Shown piece after piece: positions 23,636 through 35,910 of a DNA stretch of 64,000 bases (the stretch's first letter is position 1; the number at the start of each line of letters is the position of its first letter). The stretch comes from Salticus scenicus (Eukaryota > Arthropoda > Arachnida > Araneae > Salticidae), in the NCBI GenBank assembly GCA_963930645.1, contig OZ005649.1, positions 77,801,126 to 77,865,125 of the forward strand. Direction: 5' to 3'. The notes beneath the pieces were generated by a model that worked only from the letters and a program-made list of their open reading frames with translations, was not told the origin of the DNA and did no database searches. Position numbers and translations under genes: made by a program.

Positions 23636-25009
23636 GGCTACTGCTGGTACATTGGACACATATATATCGTTAGAGTAACTCCAAGTTACTGGGGTAAGGT
23701 TATTTGCATCGGTTTCTTTTTACCTGGCCCTCCGCGTACGTGTGAAGAATTCCGCCTGGGCGGGGTTGTTACTGCATCGAGACTTCATTAGTTTGGGACC
23801 TTCTCTTTTATCAATTCTACGAATATAGACGTAGTTTTACAGACGATTTTATTTTTAAATTTAATTTTCTTTAATTTTTCTGTAATTTAATTTTTTTTAA
23901 ACTCAAAAATTTCTAAAGGACAATAAATAACTTCAACACTAACTTTAATCGTAGGTATAATACATATTTCTAATAGAAATGTCCAATTAATTTTAGAAGA
24001 GCGACGTGCATTTCCGCATTGAATAAATTACGATCAACATAAAATTTATAATAATTATTATAAAAAAAACTCTAGATATCTATAAAAAATTACGTGAATA
24101 TAGCTTATAATGTGTTTTTTTTTTATTTCCATAAGCAAATTTATAAAGATTTCGATAAATCTTATAAGCAAAATTTTACTTCATAAATATGATGTTAATT
24201 AAAATGCTGTTATTTTTTTTCCGCTAAAACAGAGTTGCTAGATAATGTTTTCCAGTAATTTATTCTCTTTTGACGCCCATACAACCAAAAAGAAGCTAAT
24301 TAAGAGCCTCGTCGCTGCATAAAGATCCTAATAAACATCGTTAATATAACAAGCATTTTTCAAGGGCAATAAAGTAAAAGAAATTTTTTGCCCTAAGATA
24401 AATACACAAGCTAAGAATTTTAATAAGCAATTGAGGCGTATGCTCTTGAATTTAATAAAATCTTAAATATCATCACATAGAGAAATTTTTCTAATAAAAT
24501 CTTATTTACATAAATGCATTACATAAAATTTCAATGTTTAAAGTTCTCTTAAAAATTAAAAGAAAGTGTTTATTAAATAATAAATCTTGAATTCGGATCA
24601 AGAAGCAGTTTTAAAAATGACCTTTTACGGATATTTTTTCAAGTAAAATTTTAATAAACATTTTTTGGCATGCATGAAAATCAATAACGTGTAAATACGA
24701 CCCAATATATTCTTCACCGAAACTGCTCATGATAATAATTGTAAGTATAAAATGTAATAGTCTGAACATTAAAATGAAACTTTGAATACATTTGATTAGA
24801 CAATCCTTTTAAACTATTGACATTACCATTAATTCCACTTACAAAACTTTCTAATGATATACTTGGTTTTTAAGCCATTAATTTTTAAGGATACGTATAC
24901 ATAAAATAAAAAATAGAAACCAACTTTTCAGGAGAACTCTTCATATTAAAAATTCAAGTCAGTAAAATGGAGTCTTTAAAAAGTTATTAAACTATAAAAC
25001 TTCATATTA
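23636..25009. other. AT-rich stretch without a recognised gene
   Basis: The ORF at 23576-23791 overlaps the tandem duplication and has no recognisable domain. Nothing else seen. Confidence 0.5.
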
Positions 25010-25188
25010 CACTGTAAAAAATTGAAACCTCTCTGCCAATCTATAACCGTAAATTTTATGGTTGAAAAGTACTTTTTATACTTCTTTTTCCGTATTTGAC
25101 GTAGTTTATGGTTTATTTGCCGTAAAATGCACGATTTACCATACAGTTTACAGCAAAAGGTTAGCAGCGAGGTTTCAGTTTTTTAACA

Positions 25189-25191
<3 letters not shown>
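25010..25191. mobile_element. 182-bp MITE with TA flanks, next to (TA)n
   Basis: Left terminus CACTGTAAAAAATTGAAACC, right terminus GAGGTTTCAGTTTTTTAACAGTG; about 22 bp pair with few mismatches. TA is present on both sides (25008-25009, 25192-25193). The right TA is the first unit of a (TA)16 tract to about 25224. Internal CCGTAAATTTTATGG-type motifs recur. No coding capacity. Confidence 0.8.
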
Positions 25192-25227
<36 letters not shown>

Positions 25228-25284
25228 TTTCAACTAGTGTACATCCTTTTGCTTCATATATGTATTATAATTTTTAACGATCTA

Positions 25285-25765
25285 GGGTCATTGTGCCTAA
25301 ATGCGATAACCCATAAATGCGACAAAGTTCTTCTACTGAAAATCTAAATGCTTAAATCACAAACTTATAAATCATAATGGAACATACACATTTCAAGAAC
25401 GGTTCGCGAAACTTTTCATTAATTTTTAAAGGTTTTATCTAGTAGAATTTTCTTTTGCAGTAAACATTGTCCATTATGGCTTTCCGATGTCTTTTCCTAA
25501 TTGCGATGAAAAATTTTCAAATAGTAACTGTAATTTTATCCTTTAATATTTCAAGGTCAAATAACCACCGTTACGTCATGTGCTTGAATACCCTTTATAC
25601 CTACCAGAAGAAAATTAAAAAAAATACTACATTTTTTTAAAAAGACGGGTTAAAATTTTTTATCGCATTTAAGGGTCTGTTTACACCATTTTCCTAAATG
25701 CGACAAATTTTATCCCTTAAATGCGGCAAATTTTACAGTTGATATATTAAGGGAAGTTTAAGCAT
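25285..25765 (+). repeat. Left subterminal cluster of CCTAAATGCGA motifs
   Basis: The motif or its complement occurs near 25296, 25312, 25494 (CCTAATTGCGA), 25660 (inverted), 25692 and 25711. Such reiterated subterminal motifs often bind transposase in other DNA transposons; that function here is inference. Confidence 0.8.
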
Positions 25766-28700
25766 TTTTTCCTTTTTAACACTTTCCAACAAGGTTTAAA
25801 AGTGACTTAGGCTGGTCTGTCCCTCTGTCCGTCTGTCTGTATGTCTGTCCGCGCTCTAATTCCTGTAGGGACACCCGAAAGTATTCCAAAGCACTGTGTT
25901 CTATGAGAGGTATTGCTGTAAACCATATTTAATACCTTAACTGTATACAAATCTTAGTGAAATTCAATCATGTTATTGAAGTTCACTATCGGATGTTTCA
26001 TATATAAAATGGAATAAATACCACCTCTAGTTTGTACACAGGGACACTCGAAAGTACTCCAAAGCATTGCGTTCTATGAGAGGTATTTCTATAAACCAAA
26101 TTTTAATAACTTTACTTTCCACAAAGTTTAATGAAATTGAAATACGTTATTCATATGCACAAAAAAATGCTCTGCATAGAATATAGCATGATTAGCATTA
26201 CATTTACAGGGCCACACAAAAATATTCAGTTACATTAAGAGCTGTTCATAAAAATTTGCTATAATTTAAATTTCGTTTACATTAAGCGTTTTTAACATTG
26301 TCTAACAATTTTCATCTGTGAATATAATTTTAATTTAAGTATCTGTCTGTTCGTCTGTCCGCGCTCTAGCTCCAGTAAATAATTATGTAATTTCTTGAAA
26401 CTGATATATGATATTTTAGTTCACTATCGGATGTTCCCTACTGCAAAAGGAGTTAATATCTCTACTGGTTTGTGTACAGAGGCACCCAAACCTTTTACAA
26501 AGCATTGTGTTCTATGAGAGATATTTCTATAAACCATATTTTATTACCTTTACTGTACACAAACCTTAATGAAATTGATAAATGTCATTCAAGTTCACTA
26601 TTGGATGTTTTACATATTAAATGGGGTAAATACCACCACTGGTTTGGGCACAGAGACACTTGAAAGCATACCAAAGCATTGCGTTATATGAAATGTATTT
26701 CTATAAACCAAATTTTGATAACTTTACTTTCCACAAAGCTTAATGAAACTGAAATGTGTTATTCATATGCACAAAAGACTGCTTTCTATAGAATATAGTA
26801 TGTTTAGTATTAGTTTTACAGAGCAACAAAAAAATATTCAGATACATAAAGAGCTATTAAGAAAAGTTTGCTGGAATTGCACTTTCGTTTACATTAAGCG
26901 TTTTTAACATTTTCTAACAATTTTTAAGTGTGAATATAATTTCAATTTGTGTATCTGTGTATCTGTTTGTCTGCCCATCTGTCTGTCTTTCGGCGCTCTA
27001 ACTCCGGTAAATATTTATGGAATATCTTGAAACTAATATATGTTTTTCAAGTTCACTATCGGATGTCCCCTATTAAAAATGGAGTGAATACCTCTACTGA
27101 TTTGTGTACAGGGGCATCGGAAAGTACTGCAAACTATTTTTTTTTCTATGAGAGGCATTTCTATAAACCATATTTTAATGCCGTTACTTTACACAAATCT
27201 TAATGAAATTGAAATATGTTATTTAAGTTCGCTATCGGATGTTTCCTATGTGAAATGGAGAAAATATTACCACTGTTTTGTGTATACAGGGAGACTTACA
27301 AGTATTGCGTGTATGAGAGGTATTTCTGCAAACCAAATTTTAATAACTTTACTTTGCATAAATCTTAATGAAATTGAAAAATGTTATTCATATACAAAAA
27401 GGAATGCTTTTTATAAATACAGTATGATTAGTATTAATCTTACAGGGCCACATAAAAATATTAAGTTACATTATGAGCTATTAATAAAAATTTGCTGTAA
27501 TTGCATTTTCTTTTACAATAAGCATTTTTAACACTTTCTAACAATTTTTAAGAGCGAATATGATTTTAATTTGGTTATCTTTCTGTCCGATTGTCTGTCT
27601 TTCTATCTGGCTCTCGTCCCGAGAGTTCTTAAATATTTTCAGAATTTTGAAAAATTGATATATGTTATTAAAGTTCACTATGGAATGTTTCCTATTTAAA
27701 ATGCCATTAATATGTCTTACACAACGTGTTTGTGCACAGGGAACTTCCAATGCTTTGCGTTTTAGGACAGACATTTTTATAAATCACATCTAAATAACTT
27801 TCTACTGTAAAAATTATAAATAAATTGAAATGTATTTTAATATTCTAAAATAATGTTTTGTATAGAATATGATATGATCAACCTTCAGATTTACAGGACT
27901 ACACTAAAATATTCAAATACATTAAGGGAAGCAATTATAATCTAACGGCTGGATTTTCTTTTGCATTAAGCCTTTTTAACGTTCTTCAACGATGTCTGAG
28001 AGCGGTTTTAAATTGAATTAGTCAATCTGTATATTTTTCTGTGCTTCTCTCCTTTGTTTGATAATGCAGACAAAGAATATTGAAAGTTATACGATACAAC
28101 AAGCACGTACAATTGGAGAGTATTAATAACCAGTGAGTACTGCATGATTTTTCGTTCTTTTTTTAACACTTTCCAGCAAGGTTGAAAAGTGTCAATGACT
28201 TCGGTTCAGGACCTATTAATGTCGTTTTGAATGGGGAACATTCTATAGGGATAATGTTTATAAAAATAACACTCATAAAACACAATGCTTTCGAATGCTT
28301 TTGGGTATCCCTGTACACAAACCAGAAGAGATATTCACTCCATTTTCAATATGGAACATCCGATAGTGAACATTAATAAAATATATCAGTTTCGAGAAAT
28401 TCCATAAATATTTACAGGAGTTAGAGCGCGGGCAGACAGACGGACAGACAGATGGACAGATACACAAACTGAAATCATATTCACACTTAAAAATGTTAGA
28501 AAGTGTTAAAAACGCTTAATGTAAACGAAAGTGCAATCCTAGAATAGTTTTATCAGTAGCTCTTAATATAAATGGATATTTTTGTGTCACCCTGTAAACC
28601 TAATGCTAATCATGCTATATTCTATGCAAAGCATTTTTTTCTGCATATAAATAACATATTTCAATTTCATAAAACTTCGTGGAAAGTAAAGTTATTAAAA

Positions 28701-30469
28701 TTTCATTTATAGAAATATCTCTCATAGAACGCAATGCTTTGGAATACTTTTAACTGTCCCTGTACATAAATCGGCGGTGGTATTTCCGCCATTTTATACA
28801 AGAAACATCCAGTAGTGAACTTGAATAACATATTTCAATTTAATTGAGATATGTCTACAGTAAAACCAATAGAAATACCTCTCATAGAACACAATGCTTT
28901 GAAATGCTTACGGGTGTCCGTGTACACAAACCAGTATAGGTATAAACTCCATTTTAAATAGGGAACATCCGATAGTGAACTTGAATAACATATATCACTT
29001 TGAAGAAATTCCATAAATATTTATGAGATTTAGAGCTCGGACAGACAGACAGGCAGACAAACAGGCGGACAGGCAGATACACAAAACTGAAATCATATTC
29101 ACCCTTAAAAAATATTAGAATGTGTTAAAAACGCTTAACGTAAACGAAAGTACAATTCTAGCCATTTTTTTTAATAGCTCTTAATGTAACTGGATATTTT
29201 TGTGCCACCCTGTAAATCTAATGCTAATCATGCTGTATTCTGTGCAAAGCATTCTTTTGTGCATATAAATACCATACTTAAATTTCCAAAAACTTCGGAG
29301 AAAGTAAAGTTATTAAAATTTGATTTATAGAAATATCTCTAATAGAACGCAATGCTTTGGAATACTTTTGAGTGTCCCTGTATATAAATCGGTGGTGGTA
29401 TTTCCTCCATTTTATACAGGAAACATCCAATAGGGAATTTGAATAACATATTTCAATTTCATTAACATATGTCTACAGTAAAGGTATGAAAATATGGTTT
29501 ATAGAAATACCTCTCGAAGAACACAATGCTTTCGAATGCTTTTGGGTGTCCTGTGCACAAACCAGTAGAGGTATAAACTCCATTTTCAATAGGGAACGCC
29601 CGATAGTGATCTTGAATAACATATTTCAATTTCATTAAAATATGTCTGTAGTAAAGGTATGAAAATATGGTTTATAGAAATACCTTTCATAGAACACAAT
29701 GCTTTGAAATACTTTCGGGTGTCCCTGTACACAAACCAGTAGAGGTATCGTATTCACCCTTAAAAAATGTTAGAATGTGTTAAAAACGCTTAACGTAAAC
29801 GAAAGTACAATTCTAGCCATTTTTTTTAATAGCTGTTAATGTAACTGGATATTTTTGTGCCACCCTGTAAATCTAATGCTAATCATGCTATATTCTGTGC
29901 AAAGCATTCTTTTGTGCATATAAATATCATATTTAAATTTCCAAAAACTTCGTGGAAAGTAAAGTTATTAAAATTTGATTTATAGAAATATCTCTCATAG
30001 AACGCGATGCTTTGGAATACTTTTGAGTGTCCTTGTACATAAACCGATGGTGATATTTCCTCCATTTTACACAGAAAACATCCTATAGTAAACTTTAATA
30101 ACATATTTCAATTTCATTAATATATGTTTACAGTAAAGGTAGGAAAATATGGTTGGTAGAAATACCTCTCATAGAACACAAATGCTTTGAAATACTTTCG
30201 GGTGACCCTGTACACAAACTAGTAGAGTTATAAACTCCATTTTCAATAGGGAACGTCCAATAGTGATCTTGAATAACATATATCAGTTTCAAGAAATGCC
30301 ATAAATATTTACGGGAGTTAGAGCGCGGACAGACAGAAGGACGGACAGACAGACAGACGGACAGACAGACAGACAAACCGAAGTCATACCACTTTTCAAC
30401 CTTGTTGGAAAGTGTTAATAACAGTTTTCAACCTTCTTCGGAAAATGTTAATAACATTAAAGTAACTCC

Positions 30470-30763
30470 CATGCATTAAATGCATTATCGCATTTAGGGA
30501 GTTTGAACATCGCATTTAGGACATAGTACCTTAAATGCGACAAAAATTTCCTAAATGCGACGCTGGTATATATTTTCATAAATTACTGATATTTTTTTAA
30601 TTTCTTGAAAAAAAAATGACACAAAACACTAGTTTAGAACTATGAGTATAATATTCAACCATTTTTTCTTTCTTTTTATAATTATTTGTTTACTAAAATG
30701 TCATAAGTTTCCTAAATGCGATAAACTTACCAAAAATCACGTCGCATTTAGGCACAATGACCT
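30470..30763 (-). repeat. Right subterminal cluster of CCTAAATGCGA motifs
   Basis: Six copies in both orientations near 30484, 30510, 30531, 30551, 30711 and 30741, mirroring the left cluster. The last one forms part of the terminal inverted repeat. Confidence 0.8.
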
Positions 30764-30765
30764 TA

Positions 30766-30857
30766 TTAGAAATTTAAGAATTCTTATCTGTGAATTTATG
30801 TCGAAGAAATGATAATTTTTTCTGTACTGGTTTCTTCTATTGGGTATTTCATAATAA

Positions 30858-30898
<41 letters not shown>

Positions 30899-31552
30899 CA
30901 TAAAAAAATGCTGTGTATCAAATCAATTCACCTATCACGTAACATGTCATTACATCTTCATCATAAATATAATTTTGTGATGTGCTAAATAATTAATGGG
31001 CCAGTAAAGGCTAAAAGTTAAACCTGAGCGGGTCGGGCATAGGCTTTTATTTTATTTATTTATTTATAGTCAGTCCAGGATGAGGCCAGCCCTATATTTT
31101 TATTTTTAAATCGAGCCTTAACTTATATATTTATTTTTACTAGTATCGCCCAGTGGTCGAAACTCGACCATATTTTTTGCAAAGCGAGGCAAAGCAAAGT
31201 TATTGCCTTGTCCTAAACGGAATGCAATTGCAACACAGCTGCGGTAATTGTTTGCCGATATTCACTCTAACTGAATCAGCAGAGTTTTACTTAATATAAC
31301 TATTTCTCTTTGTAGATGTTAGCCTTTCCTGAAATGAGAGAAAATCGCAACGCGAAAACGCCCCTTGTTGTGTGATACAGCCCAGAAGCTAATAGATACT
31401 ATGTCACACCAAGGCCCAACCAAGTATCAAATTCTGTTAAATTAATTCGATTGGTTCATAAAGTACAGTGTTTGAACAAAAAAAGAAAAAAAAAAAAAAA
31501 AAAAAAAAAAAAGTTATTTTTCAAAAATGGTCGAATTGAGTTCGGGAGATTT
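30766..31552. other. Stretch without a recognised gene; (ATT)n and possible Helitron edge
   Basis: (ATT)n at 30859-30898. At 31138 the text ACTAGTATCGCCCAGTGGTCG resembles the reverse-orientation CTAG edge of Helitron-like repeats, but I could not find a partner end. An A-run at about 31484-31513 precedes the next feature. Confidence 0.4.
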
Positions 31553-31950
31553 CCAAACGTGTAACTTTATCGAAAACCGAAAATCTAAAACTTTTGTGAA
31601 TCTTATATTTTCTACTTATATATGCAGAGGAAAAAATAATAAATCCACTTTTTAAAAAATAAAAGTAAGTAGTCAATTCCACTTAATTAAAATGCAAGGA
31701 AATCTCAAAACGTGTAAATTCATCGAAAACCGGAAATCAGAAGTTTTTGTGTATCTTCTACTTGCTTCTTCTACCCACAAAAGCTAGCAATCAAGACACT
31801 TTTTTAAAAAATAAGTAGCCAATTTCAGTCAATTGAAACGTAAAGAAAGCTCAAAACATGTAAATTCAGCAAAAAACGGAAATCGGAATTTTTTCCGTAT
31901 CGTCTACTTATACATGCAGCAGTTAGTAACAAATCCATTTTCCTTTTATT
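31553..31950 (+). repeat. Three tandem units of the terminal-hairpin core, copy j
   Basis: AAACGTGTAACTTTATCG (31556), AAACGTGTAAATTCATCG (31715) and AAACATGTAAATTCAGC (31854) each continue with a GAAAACCGGAAATC-like segment and a TTCTACTT tail. This is the same core that precedes the terminal hairpins of copies a, d and h, here repeated with spacings of about 160 and 140 bases. The hairpins themselves are degenerate. Confidence 0.6.
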
Positions 31951-33504
31951 TAGTATATTAGTTGAATATTTATTGTTTAAATAACACCCTTTGAAATGAA
32001 ATGTTTATGTTTACATTCGAAACTGGAAGTTTGCCATTTTTTTTTCTGGAGTTTTGTGATTTTAAATTAAAATTTTATCAATTTTACAGAAAAAATAGCC
32101 CAATCAAACACATGTAGACAGTAACTTATATAGAACTATACCCAAATATCGGAATTAAAATCGGCAGATAATTTCCGTTATTTTTTAATAATTTTTTACA
32201 AAAAATCCAATGGACAATTAACATAGAAAATATTTTTCATGGCTCCATGGACAGACAGTGACGTCATCACTTCGCTTGCGTATAGTGATGCTACATTATA
32301 CAAATTACTGTGTCTATGGTTTTATTTGAGCTTTATGAAATTGCCAGATTCAACAACTTTCTTCTTTTAGGTGTTTTTTAATGTAAAGGAATACGTGTAT
32401 AAAAGGGAAAAATGGGGGAAAATGCATAAAAAATAAATGTATTTTTAAATACCTTCTTGACATCGTAAGAAAATAATATTTGTATTCGCACCTTCTGGCT
32501 AACCATACCTTTCGAATGATACCATTCTCAAATCTCTACTCCCATAATTAATATGTTAAAAAGGGACAACAAATTTTATGCTTGCCTATTAATATATAGA
32601 TTCCTTGATGCTCCAGGCCGAGATTTACAGCTAGAGATAAACTGCAAATATTTCTTTCTTTTAATTTATATTATTTTATATTGAAGCAGTTAAAAAGTTT
32701 GTGTCCGTTAGTCATTGGTGATATAAGCTTAAAATTTTAAAGTCTAATAACTCGGTGAATATTACATTGACCCGCATACAGTTCCTTGTATACGCGTCAA
32801 ACTTTTCAGATTCGTTTGCATTTACATTGGTAATGAATGGAATTACAATGTGCAAAAATTGCATTTTCATTTTTGTACTTTAATATATCTTTAAAATGGC
32901 ATATTAGGAAAATTAAAAATAAATTTTAGAAATACAATAACAGATTTAACTGTTTTGAATTTATTGAATGTGAAAACTGATTAAAAAATAATAATGCAAT
33001 AAGTAATAAGCAATTATCATAAAAAGTTTCTCCATGGGGTACGACTGTTGGTGACAATAGGTAAAGCGTTCTTTGAAGTAAGATTTGGCGCTATTTTGAA
33101 GCCATATTTAATTTTGATTCGCACCAAACTTTAAGAATAAGATGGCTTTATATGAAACCGTCTGATATACTAGCGCCTGTCTTTAAAGTTATCGTAAAAC
33201 TATATCACCTTTTTATTGTTTTATCTTGTTAGTTTTATCCTGTAATATCAGAAGCACAGAAAAAAAAAAAATAGATTTCTCATTAGGAAGCATTATATTA
33301 CCGCGTATTTTTTGATTAATATTTAATCTTTCAAAATCGTTTTAAAACTACTTCTATATTCAATGTGGTATCATTAAAAGGAAATGGAAAATCATTTAAT
33401 TAAAATTAAAATATAATTGCTGAACTTACTAAAATTTTAATTTCTTCGTCAAACATCTATTTTTTTTTTTTTTTTTTTTTTTTTAAAGAAATTAAGAGTT
33501 TATA
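31951..33504. other. AT-rich stretch without a recognised gene
   Basis: A T-run of about 25 near 33460. No repeat family or reading frame supported. Confidence 0.55.
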
Positions 33505-33938
33505 GGGTAAGTGCACCAGTGAATGACACTTTCAGAGCAATCTCTGATGTTTTTAATGTTCTAGTCATCAGAAAATACTTTAAAAAACCTTAAGTTAATA
33601 CATATGGTACAAAAGACATTTAGAACCACATATATGTTAAAATATATACATTTAATAACAATTATTTTTTTTATGAATTTTTATTTGACACCCACTCAAT
33701 GTTCCAGTAATTGACACTGGCAAATTTTCATTTTATCAGTAATTGGCCCAAATGTTTCAGTGTTTGACATTGCTAGTTATTCATTTTACCAGTTATTAGC
33801 ACCCTATGCTCCAGTGTTTGACATAAAATGTTAAAATTCTTTTATGTAAAATACACGATTTTTTATTTTTCTTATTCATTAATTATTCCGGGATAGATGT
33901 CAATTACTGGTGCATGCCAATCACTGGAGCACCTGCCC
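33505..33938. mobile_element. 434-bp TA-flanked element with reiterated CCAGTNNTTGACA motif
   Basis: Left end GGGTAAGTGCACCAGTGAAT, right end in reverse complement GGGCAGGTGCTCCAGTGATT: a terminal inverted repeat of about 24 bp with four or five differences. TA flanks both sides (33503-33504, 33939-33940). Internally the motif recurs (CCAGTAATTGACA, CAGTAATTGGCC, CAGTGTTTGACA twice, TGTCAATTACTGG). Non-coding. Confidence 0.75.
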
Positions 33939-34610
33939 TATCCGTTTTCCATCAGAGAAAATATATTTTTGTATATGTAAAATAATGAATTTGTACATTA
34001 ATAATTACATAATTCGTTAACAGTTAATAATATGTTAACCTAATTGCTCGAAATGTTTATAATTTGTAAGAATCACTTTTTAAAATTATATTACAGTTAT
34101 GGTTATTTAATTAATTTATTTAGTTACCCGAAAAATGAGGTCATGAATACTTACATCTTAAAAGTGTATTCATTAAAGCTTTAGCGATATTAAACGCTTT
34201 TAAATTTGTCAAAACATTTCTGTTCTACAAGAATGTTTAAAAATGGTATTATCAAATTATTTCATTAGAAATGTAGTTCGATGAAATGCTTATGGAAATA
34301 AGTGCGGTTTGGTGATAAGCCTTGTTATTCTTTAAGTTTGCCGTTAAAAGCTTTTCGTCTATTAAATGTCTTTTCCCATTCTCAAGAGAGCTGTTTATTA
34401 GAACATCTTTTAACGAAGATTCCAATTAGTGGGTAACAAGAGATGAATTTTACGACTTCTTCAGGGCAATATTTCTTTGGAGTAAAATTAGAAAGATAAA
34501 TATTAGTCTATACATTGAGAACAGGGTTAAAGAAAAATGGTTCATGCATGTATTGAATTGTTAATTAAATTGAATTTTTTACACATGTTATACTGTACAT
34601 GATTGTTTTT
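33939..34610. other. AT-rich stretch without a recognised gene
   Basis: Nothing beyond base-composition bias. Confidence 0.55.
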
Positions 34611-35910
34611 GTTCCCCATCATACTATAGGTATGGGGAACTTAGGTAATCGTGAAAATTTTCGACCTCGGTTTTTTGACTTTTCTACACGTTTTCAGGTG
34701 TGAGGAATCCGAAAATGACAAAATTTGTATGGTGTCTGTCTGTAGGGTGTCCGTTAGTCCGTTAGTCCGTTAGTCCGTTAGTTCGTTAGTTTGTTAGTCT
34801 GTGTACACGATATCTCAAGAACAAATTGTCGCAGAGAAGTCAGATCAGTTTTAAAATGTTTCTTTCGACACTGGCAAGAACCCTATTCATTTTCAACATT
34901 CGATTTTAAAAACTTCGCAAGTTATTAGAAATTTACGATTTTTTTAACATGGGAGAATAGGACAAAAATTCACTTAAGCGTGCATTAAATGGAAACTTTT
35001 TACTGTAAAATTGTCAGACCAGTTTTAAAATATCAGTTTTGATGCCGGAATGAACATCAGTAACTATAAATATGCTTCTTTGAAAATTTCGCAAGTTATT
35101 GGAAATTTAAAAATTTCTTAACATGGTGGTATAGGGCGAAATTTCACATAAACGTCAATTTTGAGAGATATTTTCATCGTAAAGATGTCAGACTACTTTT
35201 GAAATATTATTTAGGACACTGACATGAATATTGATGACTATGAATTTTGCAATATAAAAATTTCGTAAGTTATTGGAAATTTACGAATTTCTTATCACAA
35301 TAGAATAGGGCAAAATTTTACACAAACGCCAAATCTTGAGGGATATTTTCATCGTAAAGATGTCAAACCACTTTTGAAATATTATGTAGGATACTTACAT
35401 AAATACCATAGAGTATGAATTTTCCAATTTAAAAAAATCGTAAGTTATTTGGAATTTACGATTTACTTAAAATGGCAGAATAAGGCAAAATCGAGCATAA
35501 ACGTCCATTTTGAGGATCATAAATATATCAGACAATTTCAAAATAACATTTATGATACTTGAATGAACATGATTGACTACAAATATTCTAATGGGAAAAT
35601 TTCGTAAGTTATTCGAAATTTAAGATTTTATCAACATAGCAAAATGTTGCGATATTTCATATAAATATGCATTTTTGGGATTGTTGCATTGGAAATATTA
35701 GCATGAAAAATAAACTACGAAATTGATCCCAATAAAATAAATTAATAGATTAGAATAAGATAAATATGTTGAACTGAATGGTGGGTAGCCTATTAGGTGA
35801 GGATTTCGTTCTGTCATTGTGCCAAGCGTTTGGTCAAATTCATTTCTCTTAACATGAATATAATATGTCCTGTACAAGAAATTTATGAGAACATACATAT
35901 GATGGGGAAC
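34611..35910 (-). repeat. Terminal-hairpin repeat element, copy h (GTTCCCCAT family), with ~174-bp tandem array
   Basis: Hairpin at 34611-34640: GTTCCCCAT, 12-nt loop, ATGGGGAAC. The other end (35898-35910) is TATGATGGGGAAC, the complement of GTTCCCCATCATA. On the minus strand the element starts with the tag and ends with core (34641-34701), tag hairpin, then AAAAACAATC. Tandem units marked by CGCAAGTTATT or CGTAAGTTATT start near 34916, 35090, 35264, 35439 and 35603 (spacings 174, 174, 175, 164). This array does not resemble the 173-bp array in copy i, although their hairpin ends are almost identical. An ORF at 35698-35985 is rejected as coding. Confidence 0.75.
34916..35690 (+). repeat. Tandem array of ~174-bp units
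   Basis: Degenerate units each containing a TTATTNGAAATTTACGA segment, an ACATGGNNGAATAGGGCAAAA segment and a GTCAGACCANTTTTGAAAT segment. Spacing is 174-175 bases, with the last unit shorter. Confidence 0.8.

Larger units (their letters stand above)
25285..30763. mobile_element. 5.5-kb foldback element with opposed repeat arms
   Basis: The left end is GGGTCATTGTGCCTAAATGC and the right end is its complement apart from the first base (reverse-complement reading AGGTCATTGTGCC...); TA lies outside both ends (25283-25284, 30764-30765). The left arm runs plus-wise and the right arm minus-wise. From outside in, both have a cluster of CCTAAATGCGA motifs, an AACACTTTCCAACAAGGTT-like segment (about 25778; reversed at about 30399), a GTCTGTCTGTCCG microsatellite, and tandem units of about 510-630 bp. 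Repeat-unit markers (microsatellite followed by GCGCTCTAACTCC) fall near 25847, 26352, 26985 and 27595, and inverted near 28425, 29030 and 30317. The centre is near 28.0-28.2 kb. No transposase is encoded; the many short ORFs are repeat shadows. Confidence 0.8.

Noticed and set aside
30128..30376. ORF with MSVCLSVCLSVRPSVCPRS-like start, at first sight a Cys-rich peptide
   Set aside because: It is translation of the GTCTG microsatellite in the foldback element; similar starts appear at every microsatellite copy.
25285..30763. CRISPR-like or satellite interpretation of the repeated units
   Set aside because: Units are hundreds of bases long, arranged as opposed arms with terminal inverted repeats and TA flanks, in a eukaryotic context; a foldback transposon fits better.
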